A DNA stretch of 64,000 nucleotides from positions 1 through 64,000 of the forward strand of contig NZ_JAAXLA010000030.1 in assembly GCF_012911935.1 (NCBI RefSeq). Reading direction: 5' to 3'. This DNA comes from Pseudonocardia acidicola (GTDB taxonomy: Bacteria > Actinomycetota > Actinomycetes > Mycobacteriales > Pseudonocardiaceae). The position numbers and the translations under genes are program-made. Shown here piece by piece: positions 32,269-41,384 of the stretch. The notes below the pieces were generated by a model. That model saw nothing but the letters and a program-made list of their open reading frames with translations. It ran no database searches and was not told the DNA's origin. Every line of letters starts with the position of its first letter. Position 1 is the first letter of the stretch.

Positions 32269-33126
32269 ATGTCCAGTACAGCCGATCCCGCGCCGCAGCG
32301 GGTGCGTCATGCAGGCCGAGCCGTGGAGGACTCCGCGCAGGAGGTCGCGAGCAGCCTGCCGATCCGGATCGGGGCACGGATCGGCATCGCCTCGAACGGG
32401 GTGCTGCACCTGCTCATCGCGTGGCTCGCGGTGCAGGTCGCGCTGGGTGGCCGGGAGCGGGCCGACCAGAACGGGGCGATGCAGGCCATCGCGGCGCAGC
32501 CGTTCGGCCAGGCGCTGCTGTGGGTGATCGTGGTCGGGTTCGTGGCCGTGGTGCTGTGGCGGATCGCCGCGGCGATCTGGGGCTTCGGCTACGTGACCGA
32601 CCGGCGCAAGCGCCTGATGAAGCGCCTGGTCAACGCCGGGCAGGCGGTCCTCTTCGCGGCCCTGGCGGCGCTGGCGGCGCGCGTCGCGGTCGGCGTGTCG
32701 TCCGGTGGCGGAGGCGGCGGCGAGAAGCCGACCGGGGGGCTGCTCGCGCTGCCCGGTGGCCCGGTCATCGTGGGTGTGATCGCGCTGGGCATCGCCGTCA
32801 CCGGTGTCGGAATGATCTACCAGGGGTGGCGGAAGAACTTCACCGAGGACATGTGCCTGCGCCGTGCGCAGCCGCGGGCCAGGCGGGTCGCCGAGCTCAC
32901 CGGACAGATCGGCTACATCGCGAAGGGGATCGCGTTGGTGATCCTCGGCGTGCTGGTCGGCGTCGCCGCGATCACCTACAACCCGCAACAGGCCATCGGG
33001 CTGGACGGGGCCCTGAAGGCGCTCGCGGCGCAGCCGTTCGGGCCGTTGCTGCTCATCGCCATCGCAGCCGGGCTGGCCTGCTTCGGGATCTTCTGCTTCT
33101 TCGACGCCCGCTACCACCGGGTGTGA
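32269..33126 (+). CDS. DUF1206 multi-pass membrane protein
   Basis: A 285-residue membrane protein made of three DUF1206 units, each a two-helix hairpin (starting near IASNGVLHLLIAWLAV, VNAGQAVLFAALAALA and IGYIAKGIALVILGVL). The motif GALKALAAQPFG/GAMQAIAAQPFG recurs. Function is unknown. ATG at 32269 has an excellent AGGAGG site. It lies between murA and poxB and is convergent with the latter. Confidence 0.88.
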   Translation: MSSTADPAPQRVRHAGRAVEDSAQEVASSLPIRIGARIGIASNGVLHLLIAWLAVQVALGGRERADQNGAMQAIAAQPFGQALLWVIVVGFVAVVLWRIAAAIWGFGYVTDRRKRLMKRLVNAGQAVLFAALAALAARVAVGVSSGGGGGGEKPTGGLLALPGGPVIVGVIALGIAVTGVGMIYQGWRKNFTEDMCLRRAQPRARRVAELTGQIGYIAKGIALVILGVLVGVAAITYNPQQAIGLDGALKALAAQPFGPLLLIAIAAGLACFGIFCFFDARYHRV

Positions 33127-33133
33127 GCGCCGC

Positions 33134-34864
33134 TCAGATCAGCCGGCGGACCACGTTGGTCCTCGCGAGGTCGACCAGCTCGTCACCGCGTCCGGAGAGC
33201 ACCGTGCGTGTCGCGTAGAGCGTGAACCCCCGGATCTGCTCCAGCGTCAGCGTCGGCGGCAGGGTCAGCTCCTGGCGGGCGACCATGGCCTCCACCAGCG
33301 CGGGCCCGTCGTGAGCGAACGCGTCACGCAGCGCGCCGGGCAGCTCGCTCGGGCGTTCCACGCGGCGGCTGTGCAGCCCGAGGGCGTGCCCGACGGCGGC
33401 GAAGTCCGGGTTGTCGAGCTCCGTGCCGAACGTGACGATCCCGGCCGCCTTCATCTCCAGCTCCACGAACGACAGCGCGCTGTTGCTGAACACCACCACC
33501 TTCACCGGCAGGGCGAGCTGCCGCAGCGTGATCAGGTCGCCGAGCAGCATCGACAGCCCGCCGTCGCCGGCCAGCGCGACGACCTGGCGGCCGGGGTGCG
33601 AGGCCTGCGCGCCGATCGCCTGCGGCACCGCGTTGGCCATGGTGCCGTGGCTGAAGGAGCCGATCAGCCGTCGCCGGCCGTTCATCGTGAGGTACCGCGC
33701 GGCCCAGACGACGGGGGTGCCCACGTCGGGGATGAACACGGCGTCGTCCGCGGCCAGCTCGTCGAGCATCCGGGCGACGTACTGGGGGTGGATCGGGGCC
33801 CGGTCGCGGTCCGGGCCGGCCAGCGCGTCGAGCCCGCGGCGGGCCTTGGCGTAGTGCCGGCGCATGTCGTCGAGGTGGGTGCTGTCGGTCTTGCGGGTCA
33901 GCAGCGGCAGCAGCGCGGCGGCCGTGTCCGCGACGGTGCCGACCAGCCCCAGTTCGACGTGCGTGCGCCGGCCCAGCTGCTCGCCACGCACGTCGACCTG
34001 GATGACGGTCGCGTCCTCGGGATAGAACTGCGGATAGGGCAGGTCGGAGCCGAGGATGAGCAGCACGTCGCAGCGCTCCATCGCCCGGTAGCCGGAGCTG
34101 AAACCGATCAGCCCGGTCATCCCGACGTCGAACGGGTTGTCGTACTCGACGTGTTCCTTGCCGCGCAACGCGTGCACGACCGGCGCCCGCAGCGCTTCGG
34201 CCAGCGCGACGAGCTCGGTGTGTGCACCCGCGCAGCCGGCGCCGGCCAGGATCGTCACCCGCTCCCCGTCGTCGAGCAGTCCGGCGGCCCGGCGCAGCTC
34301 GTCATGGCCGGGCCGCACCACCGAGGCGGTCGGCAGCACGGGCGAGGGCGGCCGGCCGCGGGCGTCGTCGGCCAGCACGTCGCCGGGCACGATGACCACC
34401 GCGACGCCGCTCTCGGCGACGGCGGTGCGCATCGCGATCTCCAGGATCCGCGGCACCTGGTCGGCCGTGGCGGCCAGCTCGCGGTACACGCTGCACTCGG
34501 CGAAGATCCACTGCGGGTGGGTCTCCTGGAAGTAGTTCGTCCCGATCTCGCTGCTCGGGATGTGCGCGGCGATGGCGAGCACCGGGACCCGGCTGCGTGC
34601 GGCGTCGTACAGGCCGTTGATCAGGTGCAGGTTTCCCGGCCCGCAGCTGCCGGCGCACACCGCCAGCCTGCCGGTCAGCCCGGCTTCGGCGGCCGCGGCG
34701 AACGCGGCGCTCTCCTCGTGGCGGACGTGTTCCCAGGCGACCTGACCGTCGCGGCGCAGCGCGTCGGTCAGGGCGTTGAGGGAGTCCCCGGGCAGCCCGT
34801 AGACCCGTCTCACGCCGGACTCCTTGAGGGTCCGGACGAGGACGTCGGCGGTGCTGGTGGCCAT
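33134..34864 (-). CDS. poxB: Pyruvate:quinone oxidoreductase (pyruvate dehydrogenase, PoxB type)
   Basis: ThDP/FAD enzyme that oxidises pyruvate to acetate and CO2 and passes electrons to membrane quinones. The 576-residue protein tracks E. coli PoxB closely: AVCAGSCGPGNLHLINGL, AAHIPSSEIGTNYFQETH, ALRGKEHVEYDNPFDVGM, and the ThDP site GDGGLSML with NSALSFVELEMKA. The C-terminal lipid-binding segment is also conserved (GFTLYATRTVLSGRGDEL). It supplies acetate, and so acetyl-CoA, upstream of the C4/C5 acyl-CoA pathway. It is divergent from the ethylmalonyl-CoA mutase gene. Confidence 0.95.
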   Translation of the reverse strand: MATSTADVLVRTLKESGVRRVYGLPGDSLNALTDALRRDGQVAWEHVRHEESAAFAAAAEAGLTGRLAVCAGSCGPGNLHLINGLYDAARSRVPVLAIAAHIPSSEIGTNYFQETHPQWIFAECSVYRELAATADQVPRILEIAMRTAVAESGVAVVIVPGDVLADDARGRPPSPVLPTASVVRPGHDELRRAAGLLDDGERVTILAGAGCAGAHTELVALAEALRAPVVHALRGKEHVEYDNPFDVGMTGLIGFSSGYRAMERCDVLLILGSDLPYPQFYPEDATVIQVDVRGEQLGRRTHVELGLVGTVADTAAALLPLLTRKTDSTHLDDMRRHYAKARRGLDALAGPDRDRAPIHPQYVARMLDELAADDAVFIPDVGTPVVWAARYLTMNGRRRLIGSFSHGTMANAVPQAIGAQASHPGRQVVALAGDGGLSMLLGDLITLRQLALPVKVVVFSNSALSFVELEMKAAGIVTFGTELDNPDFAAVGHALGLHSRRVERPSELPGALRDAFAHDGPALVEAMVARQELTLPPTLTLEQIRGFTLYATRTVLSGRGDELVDLARTNVVRRLI

Positions 34865-35198
34865 CGCCCCGGGTGGGCCGCACGAGACTCGGCGAAACCT
34901 TGTCGGGTGCTACTCCAGCGCCCGGCGGCTGAGCACCGTCCCGGCGTTCACGAGATCGGTGCCGACAACGAGAAGCCGGTAGTCACCGGGGGCCGATCGG
35001 GCACGTCCACGGCGGCCATCGTCGGCCATGTGGCGCAGGGTGGCCCGGTGCTGGATCGATACGGTCGGACCTGCTGCGTGGTTTTCCACGCCAGTTGCGT
35101 ACTTTTTCATCCACGCGAGTGTGACGAGGCGCGATCGCCGGGGTGCGTAGGGCTACTGGCCAGTACGATCAGGCGATCCACGATGGCGGAGGTGTCCG
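34865..35198. promoter_or_regulatory. Divergent poxB/ecm intergenic region
   Basis: 334 bp without a convincing gene. It holds a small hairpin CGTGG-TTTT-CCACG (35077-35090), a possible -10 box TACGAT (35164-35169) and the ecm ribosome-binding site GGAGG (35188-35192). I do not see a cobalamin riboswitch. Confidence 0.5.
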
Positions 35199-37193
35199 GT
35201 GCCGTACCCGACCGACCGTGAGCGCGACCGACCCTGGGTGATCCGGACCTATGCCGGGCACTCCTCGGCCGAGAAGTCGAACGCGCTCTACCGGCGAAAC
35301 CTGGCCAAGGGGCAGACCGGCCTCTCGGTGGCGTTCGACCTGCCCACCCAGACCGGCTACGACCCCGACGACGAGCTCGCCAAGGGAGAGGTCGGCAAGG
35401 TCGGTGTCCCGGTCAGCCACATCGGCGACATGCGCACGCTGTTCGACGGCATCCCCATGGCCGAGGCGAACACGTCGATGACGATCAACGCGCCGGCGAT
35501 GTGGCTGCTCGCGCTCTACGTCGCCGTGGCCGACGAGCACGAGGCACCCCGCGCCACCCTCGCGGGCACGACCCAGAACGACATCGTCAAGGAGTACCTG
35601 TCGCGCGGGACCTACGTGTTCCCGCCCGCGCCGAGCATGCGGCTGATCTCCGACATGATCGCCTGGTCGGTCACGAACATCCCGAAGTGGAACCCGATCA
35701 ACATCTGCAGCTACCACCTGCAGGAGGCCGGCGCCACACCCGCCCAGGAGCTGGCGTACTCGCTGTCCACCGCGATCGCGGTGCTCGACTCGGTGCGCGA
35801 CTCCGGCCAGGTGCCCGCCGAGAAGTTCGGCGACGTCGTCGGCCGCATCTCGTTCTTCGTCAACGCCGGGCTGCGCTTCGTCGAGGAGATGTGCAAATTG
35901 CGCGCCCTCGGCCGGCTGTGGGACGAGATCACCCGCGAGCGTTACGGGGTGGAGAACCCCAAGCAGCGGCGGCTGCGCTACGGCGTGCAGGTCAACTCGC
36001 TCGGACTCACCGAGGCCCAGCCGGAGAACAACGTCCAGCGCATCGTGCTGGAGATGCTCGCGGTGACGCTGTCGCGCGACGCCCGCGCCCGGGCCATCCA
36101 GCTGCCCGCGTGGAACGAGGCGCTGGGGCTGCCGCGGCCGTGGGACCAGCAGTGGGCGCTGCGCATGCAGCAGGTGCTGGCCTACGAGACCGACCTGCTG
36201 GAGTACGAGGACCTGTTCGAGGGCAGCCGGGTCGTCGAGGCCAAGGTCGCCGAGCTGATCGAGGGCGCCCGTGCCGAGATCGACCGGGTGCAGGAGATGG
36301 GCGGCGCGGTGGCCGCCGTCGAGTCCGGCTACATGAAGGGCGAGCTCGTCTCGTCGCTGGCCGAGCGGCGCCGCCGGATGGAGTCCGGCGAGGACATCGT
36401 CGTCGGGGTCAACAAGTTCGACACCACCGAGCCCAGCCCGCTGCAGGCCGAGGGCGCGCAGGCCATCGAGACCGTCGACCCGGCGGTGGAGGCGGCTGCG
36501 ATCGAGGCCATCCGGCGGTGGCGCTCCGAGCGGGACAGCGCCGCCGTCGAGGCCGCGCTGGCCGAGCTGCGGGACGCGGCCAAGACCGACGCCAACCTCA
36601 TGGAGGCCTCGATCGCCTGCGCCAAGGCCGGCGTGACGACGGGAGAGTGGTCCGGCGCGCTGCGCGAGGTTTTCGGCGAGTTCCGGGCGCCGACCGGCGT
36701 CTCCGCCGCCGTCGCCTCCGGCGAGGCCGCCACGGAGATCGCGGCGGTGCGCGACCGGGTCCGGGCCACCGGTGAGGAGATCGGTTCGCGGCTGCGGATG
36801 CTGGTCGGCAAGCCGGGTCTGGACGGGCACTCCAATGGCGCCGAGCAGGTCGCCGTGCGGGCCCGTGACGTCGGCTTCGAGGTCGTCTACCAGGGAATCC
36901 GGCTCACCCCGGCGCAGATCGTGTCGGCCGCGGTACAGGAGGGCGTGCACGTCGTCGGCCTGTCGGTGCTGTCCGGCTCGCATCTCGAGGTGGTCCCGGC
37001 GGTGGTCGACGGGCTGCGCGCGGCCGGCGCGGACGACGTCCCGGTGGTCGTCGGCGGCATCATCCCGCCGGAGGACGAGCGGGCGCTGCGCGAGCGCGGC
37101 GTGGCCGCCGTCTTCACGCCGAAGGACTACCGGCTCACCGAGATGATGGGCGAGATCGTCACCCTGGTGCGGCAGGCCCACGGGTTGCGCTGA
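35199..37193 (+). CDS. ecm: Ethylmalonyl-CoA mutase (MeaA type)
   Basis: Coenzyme-B12 mutase that converts (2R)-ethylmalonyl-CoA to methylsuccinyl-CoA in the ethylmalonyl-CoA pathway. The 664-residue protein joins the acyl-CoA barrel (GLSVAFDLPTQTGYDPDD, AGTTQNDIVKEYLSRGTYVF) to a C-terminal B12 domain with LDGHSNGAEQVA (the DxHxxG lower-ligand motif) and VVVGGIIPPED. It resembles Streptomyces MeaA, historically mistaken for methylmalonyl-CoA mutase. Single-polypeptide length fits Ecm. GTG at 35199 has GGAGG upstream. Partners ccr, epimerase, meaB and the adenosyltransferase are all in this window. Confidence 0.92.
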   Translation: MPYPTDRERDRPWVIRTYAGHSSAEKSNALYRRNLAKGQTGLSVAFDLPTQTGYDPDDELAKGEVGKVGVPVSHIGDMRTLFDGIPMAEANTSMTINAPAMWLLALYVAVADEHEAPRATLAGTTQNDIVKEYLSRGTYVFPPAPSMRLISDMIAWSVTNIPKWNPINICSYHLQEAGATPAQELAYSLSTAIAVLDSVRDSGQVPAEKFGDVVGRISFFVNAGLRFVEEMCKLRALGRLWDEITRERYGVENPKQRRLRYGVQVNSLGLTEAQPENNVQRIVLEMLAVTLSRDARARAIQLPAWNEALGLPRPWDQQWALRMQQVLAYETDLLEYEDLFEGSRVVEAKVAELIEGARAEIDRVQEMGGAVAAVESGYMKGELVSSLAERRRRMESGEDIVVGVNKFDTTEPSPLQAEGAQAIETVDPAVEAAAIEAIRRWRSERDSAAVEAALAELRDAAKTDANLMEASIACAKAGVTTGEWSGALREVFGEFRAPTGVSAAVASGEAATEIAAVRDRVRATGEEIGSRLRMLVGKPGLDGHSNGAEQVAVRARDVGFEVVYQGIRLTPAQIVSAAVQEGVHVVGLSVLSGSHLEVVPAVVDGLRAAGADDVPVVVGGIIPPEDERALRERGVAAVFTPKDYRLTEMMGEIVTLVRQAHGLR

Positions 37194-37205
37194 CGCGCTC
37201 GTGCG

Positions 37206-38051
37206 CTATTCGCGCTCCTCGCCGCGGCGGCGGAAGAAGGTGAAGCCGGGGATGCCGTTGATGGCCAGCCGGACCTCCTTGAGTACCTCGAGCAGCTCGT
37301 GCACGTCCGGGCCCACCCGGTCCAGGGTGGCGAGGATCGGCAGGATGTCGCTCTCCAGGTGTTCGGTCAGCACCGGTAGCTGGTCGACCAGCCGGATCGC
37401 GGCCTGCACCTCCTGGTCGGAGAGCTCGTCGACGAACTTCGCGGCCAACGGGGCGGCCCGTTGCGCGATGGGCTGATAGGTGGCGAGCAGGTCGGTCGCC
37501 CCGGTGCTGGTGGTCGCGACCTGCTCGACCACCACGCCGGCCCGGTCGGCTACCGCGGTCGCCTTCTCGATCACGCCGGAGGCATCGCCGGCCACCCCGC
37601 CGGCGCTCGTCACCACGAGTTGTGCCTCGGTCGCCACCCGGCCCGCGTCGGCCACCAGGCCGGCCGCGCCGATCGCGACCTTGTCGGCTCGCGCGACCAG
37701 CCCGGCCGCGGACTCGGCCACCTGATCGGCCCGCGCGACGATCCCGCCCGCGGCGTCGGCCACGGCGCGCACCGAGCCGAGCAGGCTCTCCGCGTCGCCG
37801 ACCACGCCGTCGACGCGGGCCAGCAGTCCGTCCACCCGGTCGACGACCGCGTCGACGCGGTCGGCGATGCCGCCCACCCGGCCGAGCAGCCCGTCCACGC
37901 CGTCGAGCACCCGGACCGCCCGCTCGGGCAGCGTCATCGCCGCACCGACGGCCTCCTCGGTCCATCCCGCCACCGCCCGGGCGCCGGCGATGAGTTCGGA
38001 CGGGCCGGGCATGGAGAGTCCGGCGATGTGCAATGCCATGCGCCGCATCAT
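37206..38051 (-). CDS. Heptad-repeat (apolipoprotein/phasin-like) protein of unknown function
   Basis: A 281-residue protein that I cannot assign to a named family. Residues about 45-200 are an unbroken run of roughly twenty 7-residue repeats with two small hydrophobic residues at fixed positions (GLLGRVG, GIADRVD, AVVDRVD, GLLARVD and so on). This would form a long amphipathic helix or coiled coil without prolines. The C-terminal part (LVDQLPVLTEHLESDILPIL) is helical, ending in a basic/acidic tail. There is no signal peptide. Amphipathic heptads are typical of phasins and lipid-droplet proteins, and a PHA synthase lies 13 kb away, but this link is only suggestive. It is convergent with ecm across 12 bp. 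ATG at 38039 is an alternative start. Confidence 0.65.
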   Translation of the reverse strand: MMRRMALHIAGLSMPGPSELIAGARAVAGWTEEAVGAAMTLPERAVRVLDGVDGLLGRVGGIADRVDAVVDRVDGLLARVDGVVGDAESLLGSVRAVADAAGGIVARADQVAESAAGLVARADKVAIGAAGLVADAGRVATEAQLVVTSAGGVAGDASGVIEKATAVADRAGVVVEQVATTSTGATDLLATYQPIAQRAAPLAAKFVDELSDQEVQAAIRLVDQLPVLTEHLESDILPILATLDRVGPDVHELLEVLKEVRLAINGIPGFTFFRRRGEERE

Positions 38052-38162
38052 GGCCTATCGCCGGGAACGCGGCGCGATCAAGCATTGGCGGCGGGGGCCG
38101 GTATCCCAACCACGGGTATCCGTGAGGGCCGGCCGTCATGGCCGCTGATCGGGTGAAAAGCC

Positions 38163-38223
38163 GTCACAACCCGGGGCTCCGATTGCGTTCTGGTAACAAC
38201 CCGTTGCCGGAAAACTGTTTTCC
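38163..38223 (+). promoter_or_regulatory. Putative control region of the ehu operon
   Basis: The sequence GTNACAACCCG occurs at 38163-38173 and 38193-38203, a 30-bp period (about three helical turns). A palindrome GGAAAA-CTG-TTTTCC follows at 38209-38223. Together they look like regulator sites. The GTNAC elements recall half of GlnR sites but the second half-site is not present, so the regulator is unknown. Confidence 0.45.
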
Positions 38224-38318
38224 CGACTGATCACCTACGTTCGGGCCACATCGCCGGTCACCGCACGTGGAGAGCTGCGACTACCGGCCATCAGCGACGC
38301 CGACACCCGGGGGCGGAG

Positions 38319-39221
38319 ATGACTGAGCGGATCTGGACCCGACGCGATTTCTTCCGGCGCACGGCCGTGGCCGGGGTGGTGGCCCTCGGCGGCCCCGCCC
38401 TGTTGTCGGCGTGCAGCAGCACGAGCACCGGCAGCGGCAGCACCCTGCAGAACGCCCGCAGTGCCGGGACGATCAAGGTCGGCATCGCGAACGAGGCGCC
38501 GTACGGCTTCACCGACCCGAACGGCACCGTCACCGGGGAGTCGGTCGAGGTGGGCAAGGCCGTGCTCACCGCGCTCGGCATCAACTCCATCCAGGCCACC
38601 ACCGTGGAGTTCGGCTCGCTGATCCCGGCGCTCAACGCGCGGCAGTTCGACATGGTCACCGCCGGCATGTTCATCAACCCCGGCCGGTGCGCGAACGCGG
38701 CGTTCTCCGCGCCGGACTACACCGCCCCCACGGCGTTCCTGGTGCCGACCGGCAATCCGAAAGGAGTGCACACCTTCGACGACGTCAAGGTCAAGAATCT
38801 GCGGCTGGCCGTGCTCAGCGGCGCGGTGGAGCAGGGCTACGCGCAGAAGAGTGGCATTCCCGACGGCCAGATCCAGGTCTTCGACACCCAGAACACGCTG
38901 CTGCAAGCCGTCACGTCGGGCCGGGCCGACGCCGCCGCGCTGACCAACATCTCGCTCAACGACGTGGTGAAGAAGAATCCGGGCGCCGCGGTCGAGGTGA
39001 CCTCTGGTTTCTTCCCGGTCATCGACGGCAAGCAGACGGTCTCCGCAGGCGCGTTCGTGTTCCGCAAGGGCGACGACGACTTCGTCAATGCGTTCAACGC
39101 CGAATTGAAGACGTTGCACGACAGCGGGCGGTGGCTGACGATCGCCCAGCCGTTCGGGTTCAACCAGGACAACGTGCCCAAGCCCGACGTGACGACCCAG
39201 CGGCTGTGCGCCGGGGACTGA
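38319..39221 (+). CDS. ehuB: ABC transporter substrate-binding lipoprotein, EhuB type
   Basis: A 300-residue extracellular receptor for ectoine/hydroxyectoine or polar amino acids. The N-terminus has a Tat-type twin Arg (TRRDFFRR), a hydrophobic stretch and the lipobox LLSAC, so it is probably a Tat-exported lipoprotein. Type-3 family motifs include KVGIANEAPYGFTDPNG and IPALNARQFDMVTAGMFI. It starts an ehuBCDA operon. The ligand is inferred from the family. No ectoine synthesis or catabolism genes are in the window. Confidence 0.88.
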   Translation: MTERIWTRRDFFRRTAVAGVVALGGPALLSACSSTSTGSGSTLQNARSAGTIKVGIANEAPYGFTDPNGTVTGESVEVGKAVLTALGINSIQATTVEFGSLIPALNARQFDMVTAGMFINPGRCANAAFSAPDYTAPTAFLVPTGNPKGVHTFDDVKVKNLRLAVLSGAVEQGYAQKSGIPDGQIQVFDTQNTLLQAVTSGRADAAALTNISLNDVVKKNPGAAVEVTSGFFPVIDGKQTVSAGAFVFRKGDDDFVNAFNAELKTLHDSGRWLTIAQPFGFNQDNVPKPDVTTQRLCAGD

Positions 39222-39227
39222 GGCCGG

Positions 39228-39935
39228 GTGGACGACCTTCCGCGGATCGTCGCGGTCCTGCTGGACGGGTTGGCGCCGACCGTCATCGCCACGGTCGGTG
39301 GCATTCTGCTCACGATCGTGCTGTCCTTCGCCGCGGGCCTGGCGCTGCTCTCGCCGCGCCGCCCGGTCCGCGGCGTCAGCCGGATCTACGTCGAGGCCTT
39401 CCGCGGCACGTCCGAGGTGGTCCAGCTGTTCTGGATCTACTTCGTGCTCCCGGTCCTCGTCGGGTTTCAGCTCGTCCCGCTGTTCGCGGGCGTGGTCGTG
39501 CTCGGGCTCAACCACGGCGCCTACGGCGCGGAGATCGTCCGCGGCGCGGTGCAGTCCGTGCCCCGGACGCAGTACGAGGGCGCGATCGCGCTGAGCCTGA
39601 GCCCGGCGCAGCGTATGCGCCGGGTGATCCTGCCGCAGGCGGTCGTGGAGATGCTGCCCTCGTTCAACAACCTGTTCATCCAGCTGCTGAAGTCGACGGC
39701 GATCCTGTCGTTCATCGTCGTCCCCGAGGTCACCGAGCGGGGTGTGCAGGTGCTGGTGCCCAACTTCGGCGGCGACATCGTGGTGATCTTCGTGCTGATG
39801 CTGCTGATCTATCTCGTCCTGGCCGTGCTCATCACCGCGGTGATGCGGCTGGCCGAGCGGGTGGCTGCGCGGAAGGTGGGGCGGCGGCCGTCGCGGGCGG
39901 CCCGGGCCGTGACGGCGACGGTAGGAGCGCACTGA
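39228..39935 (+). CDS. ehuC: ABC transporter permease, EhuC type
   Basis: A 235-residue His/Glu/Gln/Arg/opine-type permease with about five helices and the EAA loop AIALSLSPAQRMRRVILPQA that docks on the ATPase. It begins 6 bp after ehuB with GTG and overlaps ehuD by TGATG. Confidence 0.9.
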   Translation: MDDLPRIVAVLLDGLAPTVIATVGGILLTIVLSFAAGLALLSPRRPVRGVSRIYVEAFRGTSEVVQLFWIYFVLPVLVGFQLVPLFAGVVVLGLNHGAYGAEIVRGAVQSVPRTQYEGAIALSLSPAQRMRRVILPQAVVEMLPSFNNLFIQLLKSTAILSFIVVPEVTERGVQVLVPNFGGDIVVIFVLMLLIYLVLAVLITAVMRLAERVAARKVGRRPSRAARAVTATVGAH

Positions 39936-40591
39936 TGCCGCTGTGGGACTGGGGCTACGCCGTCTCGATCGTCCCCGAGCTGCTGCGCGCGCTCCTGGTC
40001 ACGATCGAGATCACGCTCCTGGGGTCGGTACTGGCGCTGCTGCTCGGGCTGGTCATCGCGGTGGTCCGCCGGGCGCGGACCCCGGTCGTCGACCAGGTGG
40101 TGTGGGCACTGGTGGAGTTCATCCGGTCCACACCGCTGCTGGTGCAGGTGTTCTTCCTGTTCTTCGTGCTGCCGCAGTTCGGGATCGTGCTCAGCGCATT
40201 CGTCGTGGGTGTGGTCGGGCTCGGCGTGCACTACGCGGCCTACACCTCGGAGGTCTACCGGGCCGGCATCGACGCCGTGCCGGTCGGGCAGTGGGAGGCC
40301 GCCACGGCGCTGAGCCTGCCGCGGTCGCGCACCTGGACCGGGGTGATCCTGCCGCAGGCGATCCCCCGGGTGCTGCCTGCGCTGGGCAACTACGTGATCT
40401 CCATGTTCAAGGAGGTCCCGCTGCTGCTCGGCATCGGCGTGGTGGAGGTGGTCAACAAGGCGAAGGAGATCTCCTCGGAGACGTTCCGGCCCACGGAGCC
40501 CTACACCATCGCCGGCCTGCTGTTCCTGCTGCTGAGCTACCCGGCCTCGATACTGGTCCGACGACTGGAGCGCCGCCGTGCCCCCGCCTGA
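39935..40591 (+). CDS. ehuD: ABC transporter permease, EhuD type
   Basis: A 218-residue second permease of the same family. The EAA loop is ATALSLPRSRTWTGVILPQA, and IRSTPLLVQVFFLFFVLP is the typical N-terminal permease motif. It is coupled to ehuC and overlaps ehuA by 14 bp. ATG at 39935 is chosen because of the TGATG junction. Confidence 0.9.
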   Translation: MPLWDWGYAVSIVPELLRALLVTIEITLLGSVLALLLGLVIAVVRRARTPVVDQVVWALVEFIRSTPLLVQVFFLFFVLPQFGIVLSAFVVGVVGLGVHYAAYTSEVYRAGIDAVPVGQWEAATALSLPRSRTWTGVILPQAIPRVLPALGNYVISMFKEVPLLLGIGVVEVVNKAKEISSETFRPTEPYTIAGLLFLLLSYPASILVRRLERRRAPA

Positions 40592-41375
40592 CACCCCCAC
40601 CGCCGACCCCATGATCGTCTTCGACGGCGTCGAGAAGCGGTTCGGCTCGAACGTCGTGTTGTCCGAGCTGAGCTTCACCGTCGCGCCCGGCGAGCACGTC
40701 ACGCTGATCGGGCCGTCGGGATCGGGCAAGACCACGATCCTGCGGCTGCTGATGACCTTGGAGAAGGTCGACGCCGGCACGATCACCGTCGGTGGCCGGT
40801 ACCTGTCGCACATGGAGCGGGGCGGCCGACTCGTCCCGGCCGACGAGAAGCACTCCCGCGAGGTGCGCAAGCGCATCGGGATGGTGTTCCAGCAGTTCAA
40901 CCTGTTCCCGAACATGACGGTGCGCGGCAACCTCATCGAGGCGCCGACCCGGGTCCTCGGGCTGTCCGGGGAGGAGGCGAACGCCCGCGCCGCCGACCTG
41001 CTGGAGCTCGTCGGGCTGAGTGACAAGATCGATGCACACCCGACCCGGCTCTCCGGGGGCCAGCAGCAGCGGGTCGCGATCGCCCGCGCCCTGGCCATGC
41101 GGCCCGACGTGCTGCTGCTCGACGAGGTGACGTCCGCGTTGGACCCGGAGCTCGTCGCCGGCGTGCTCGGCCTGCTGCGCGACATCGGCAAGACGACCGA
41201 CATCACGATCCTGTGCGTGACGCACGAAATGGGCTTCGCGCGGGACTTCTCGCACCGGGTGATGATGTTCGACGGCGGCCGGGTGATCGAGGACGCGGCA
41301 CCGGCGGAGCTGTTCAGCGAGCCGCGCGAGCAGCGCACCCGGGACTTCCTGCGCGCGGTGCTGGAACGGGGTTGA
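40578..41375 (+). CDS. ehuA: ABC transporter ATPase, EhuA type
   Basis: A 265-residue ATPase: Walker A IGPSGSGKTTI, Q-loop MVFQQFNLFPNMTV, signature RLSGGQQQRVAIARAL, Walker B VLLLDEVTSALD and H-loop VTHEMGFA. It powers the EhuBCD transporter. GTG at 40578 overlaps the ehuD end; GGAG lies upstream at 40567-40570. Confidence 0.94.
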   Translation: MPPPDTPTADPMIVFDGVEKRFGSNVVLSELSFTVAPGEHVTLIGPSGSGKTTILRLLMTLEKVDAGTITVGGRYLSHMERGGRLVPADEKHSREVRKRIGMVFQQFNLFPNMTVRGNLIEAPTRVLGLSGEEANARAADLLELVGLSDKIDAHPTRLSGGQQQRVAIARALAMRPDVLLLDEVTSALDPELVAGVLGLLRDIGKTTDITILCVTHEMGFARDFSHRVMMFDGGRVIEDAAPAELFSEPREQRTRDFLRAVLERG

Positions 41376-41384
41376 CGCAGCGGC

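Noticed and set aside
34865..35198. Cobalamin riboswitch before ecm
   Set aside because: A CTACTGGC-like string recalls part of the B12 box, but the rest of the conserved core is absent.
35169..37181. 670-codon minus-strand frame opposite ecm
   Set aside because: Shadow of the mutase gene; His/Asp/Val-rich sequence without recognisable motifs.
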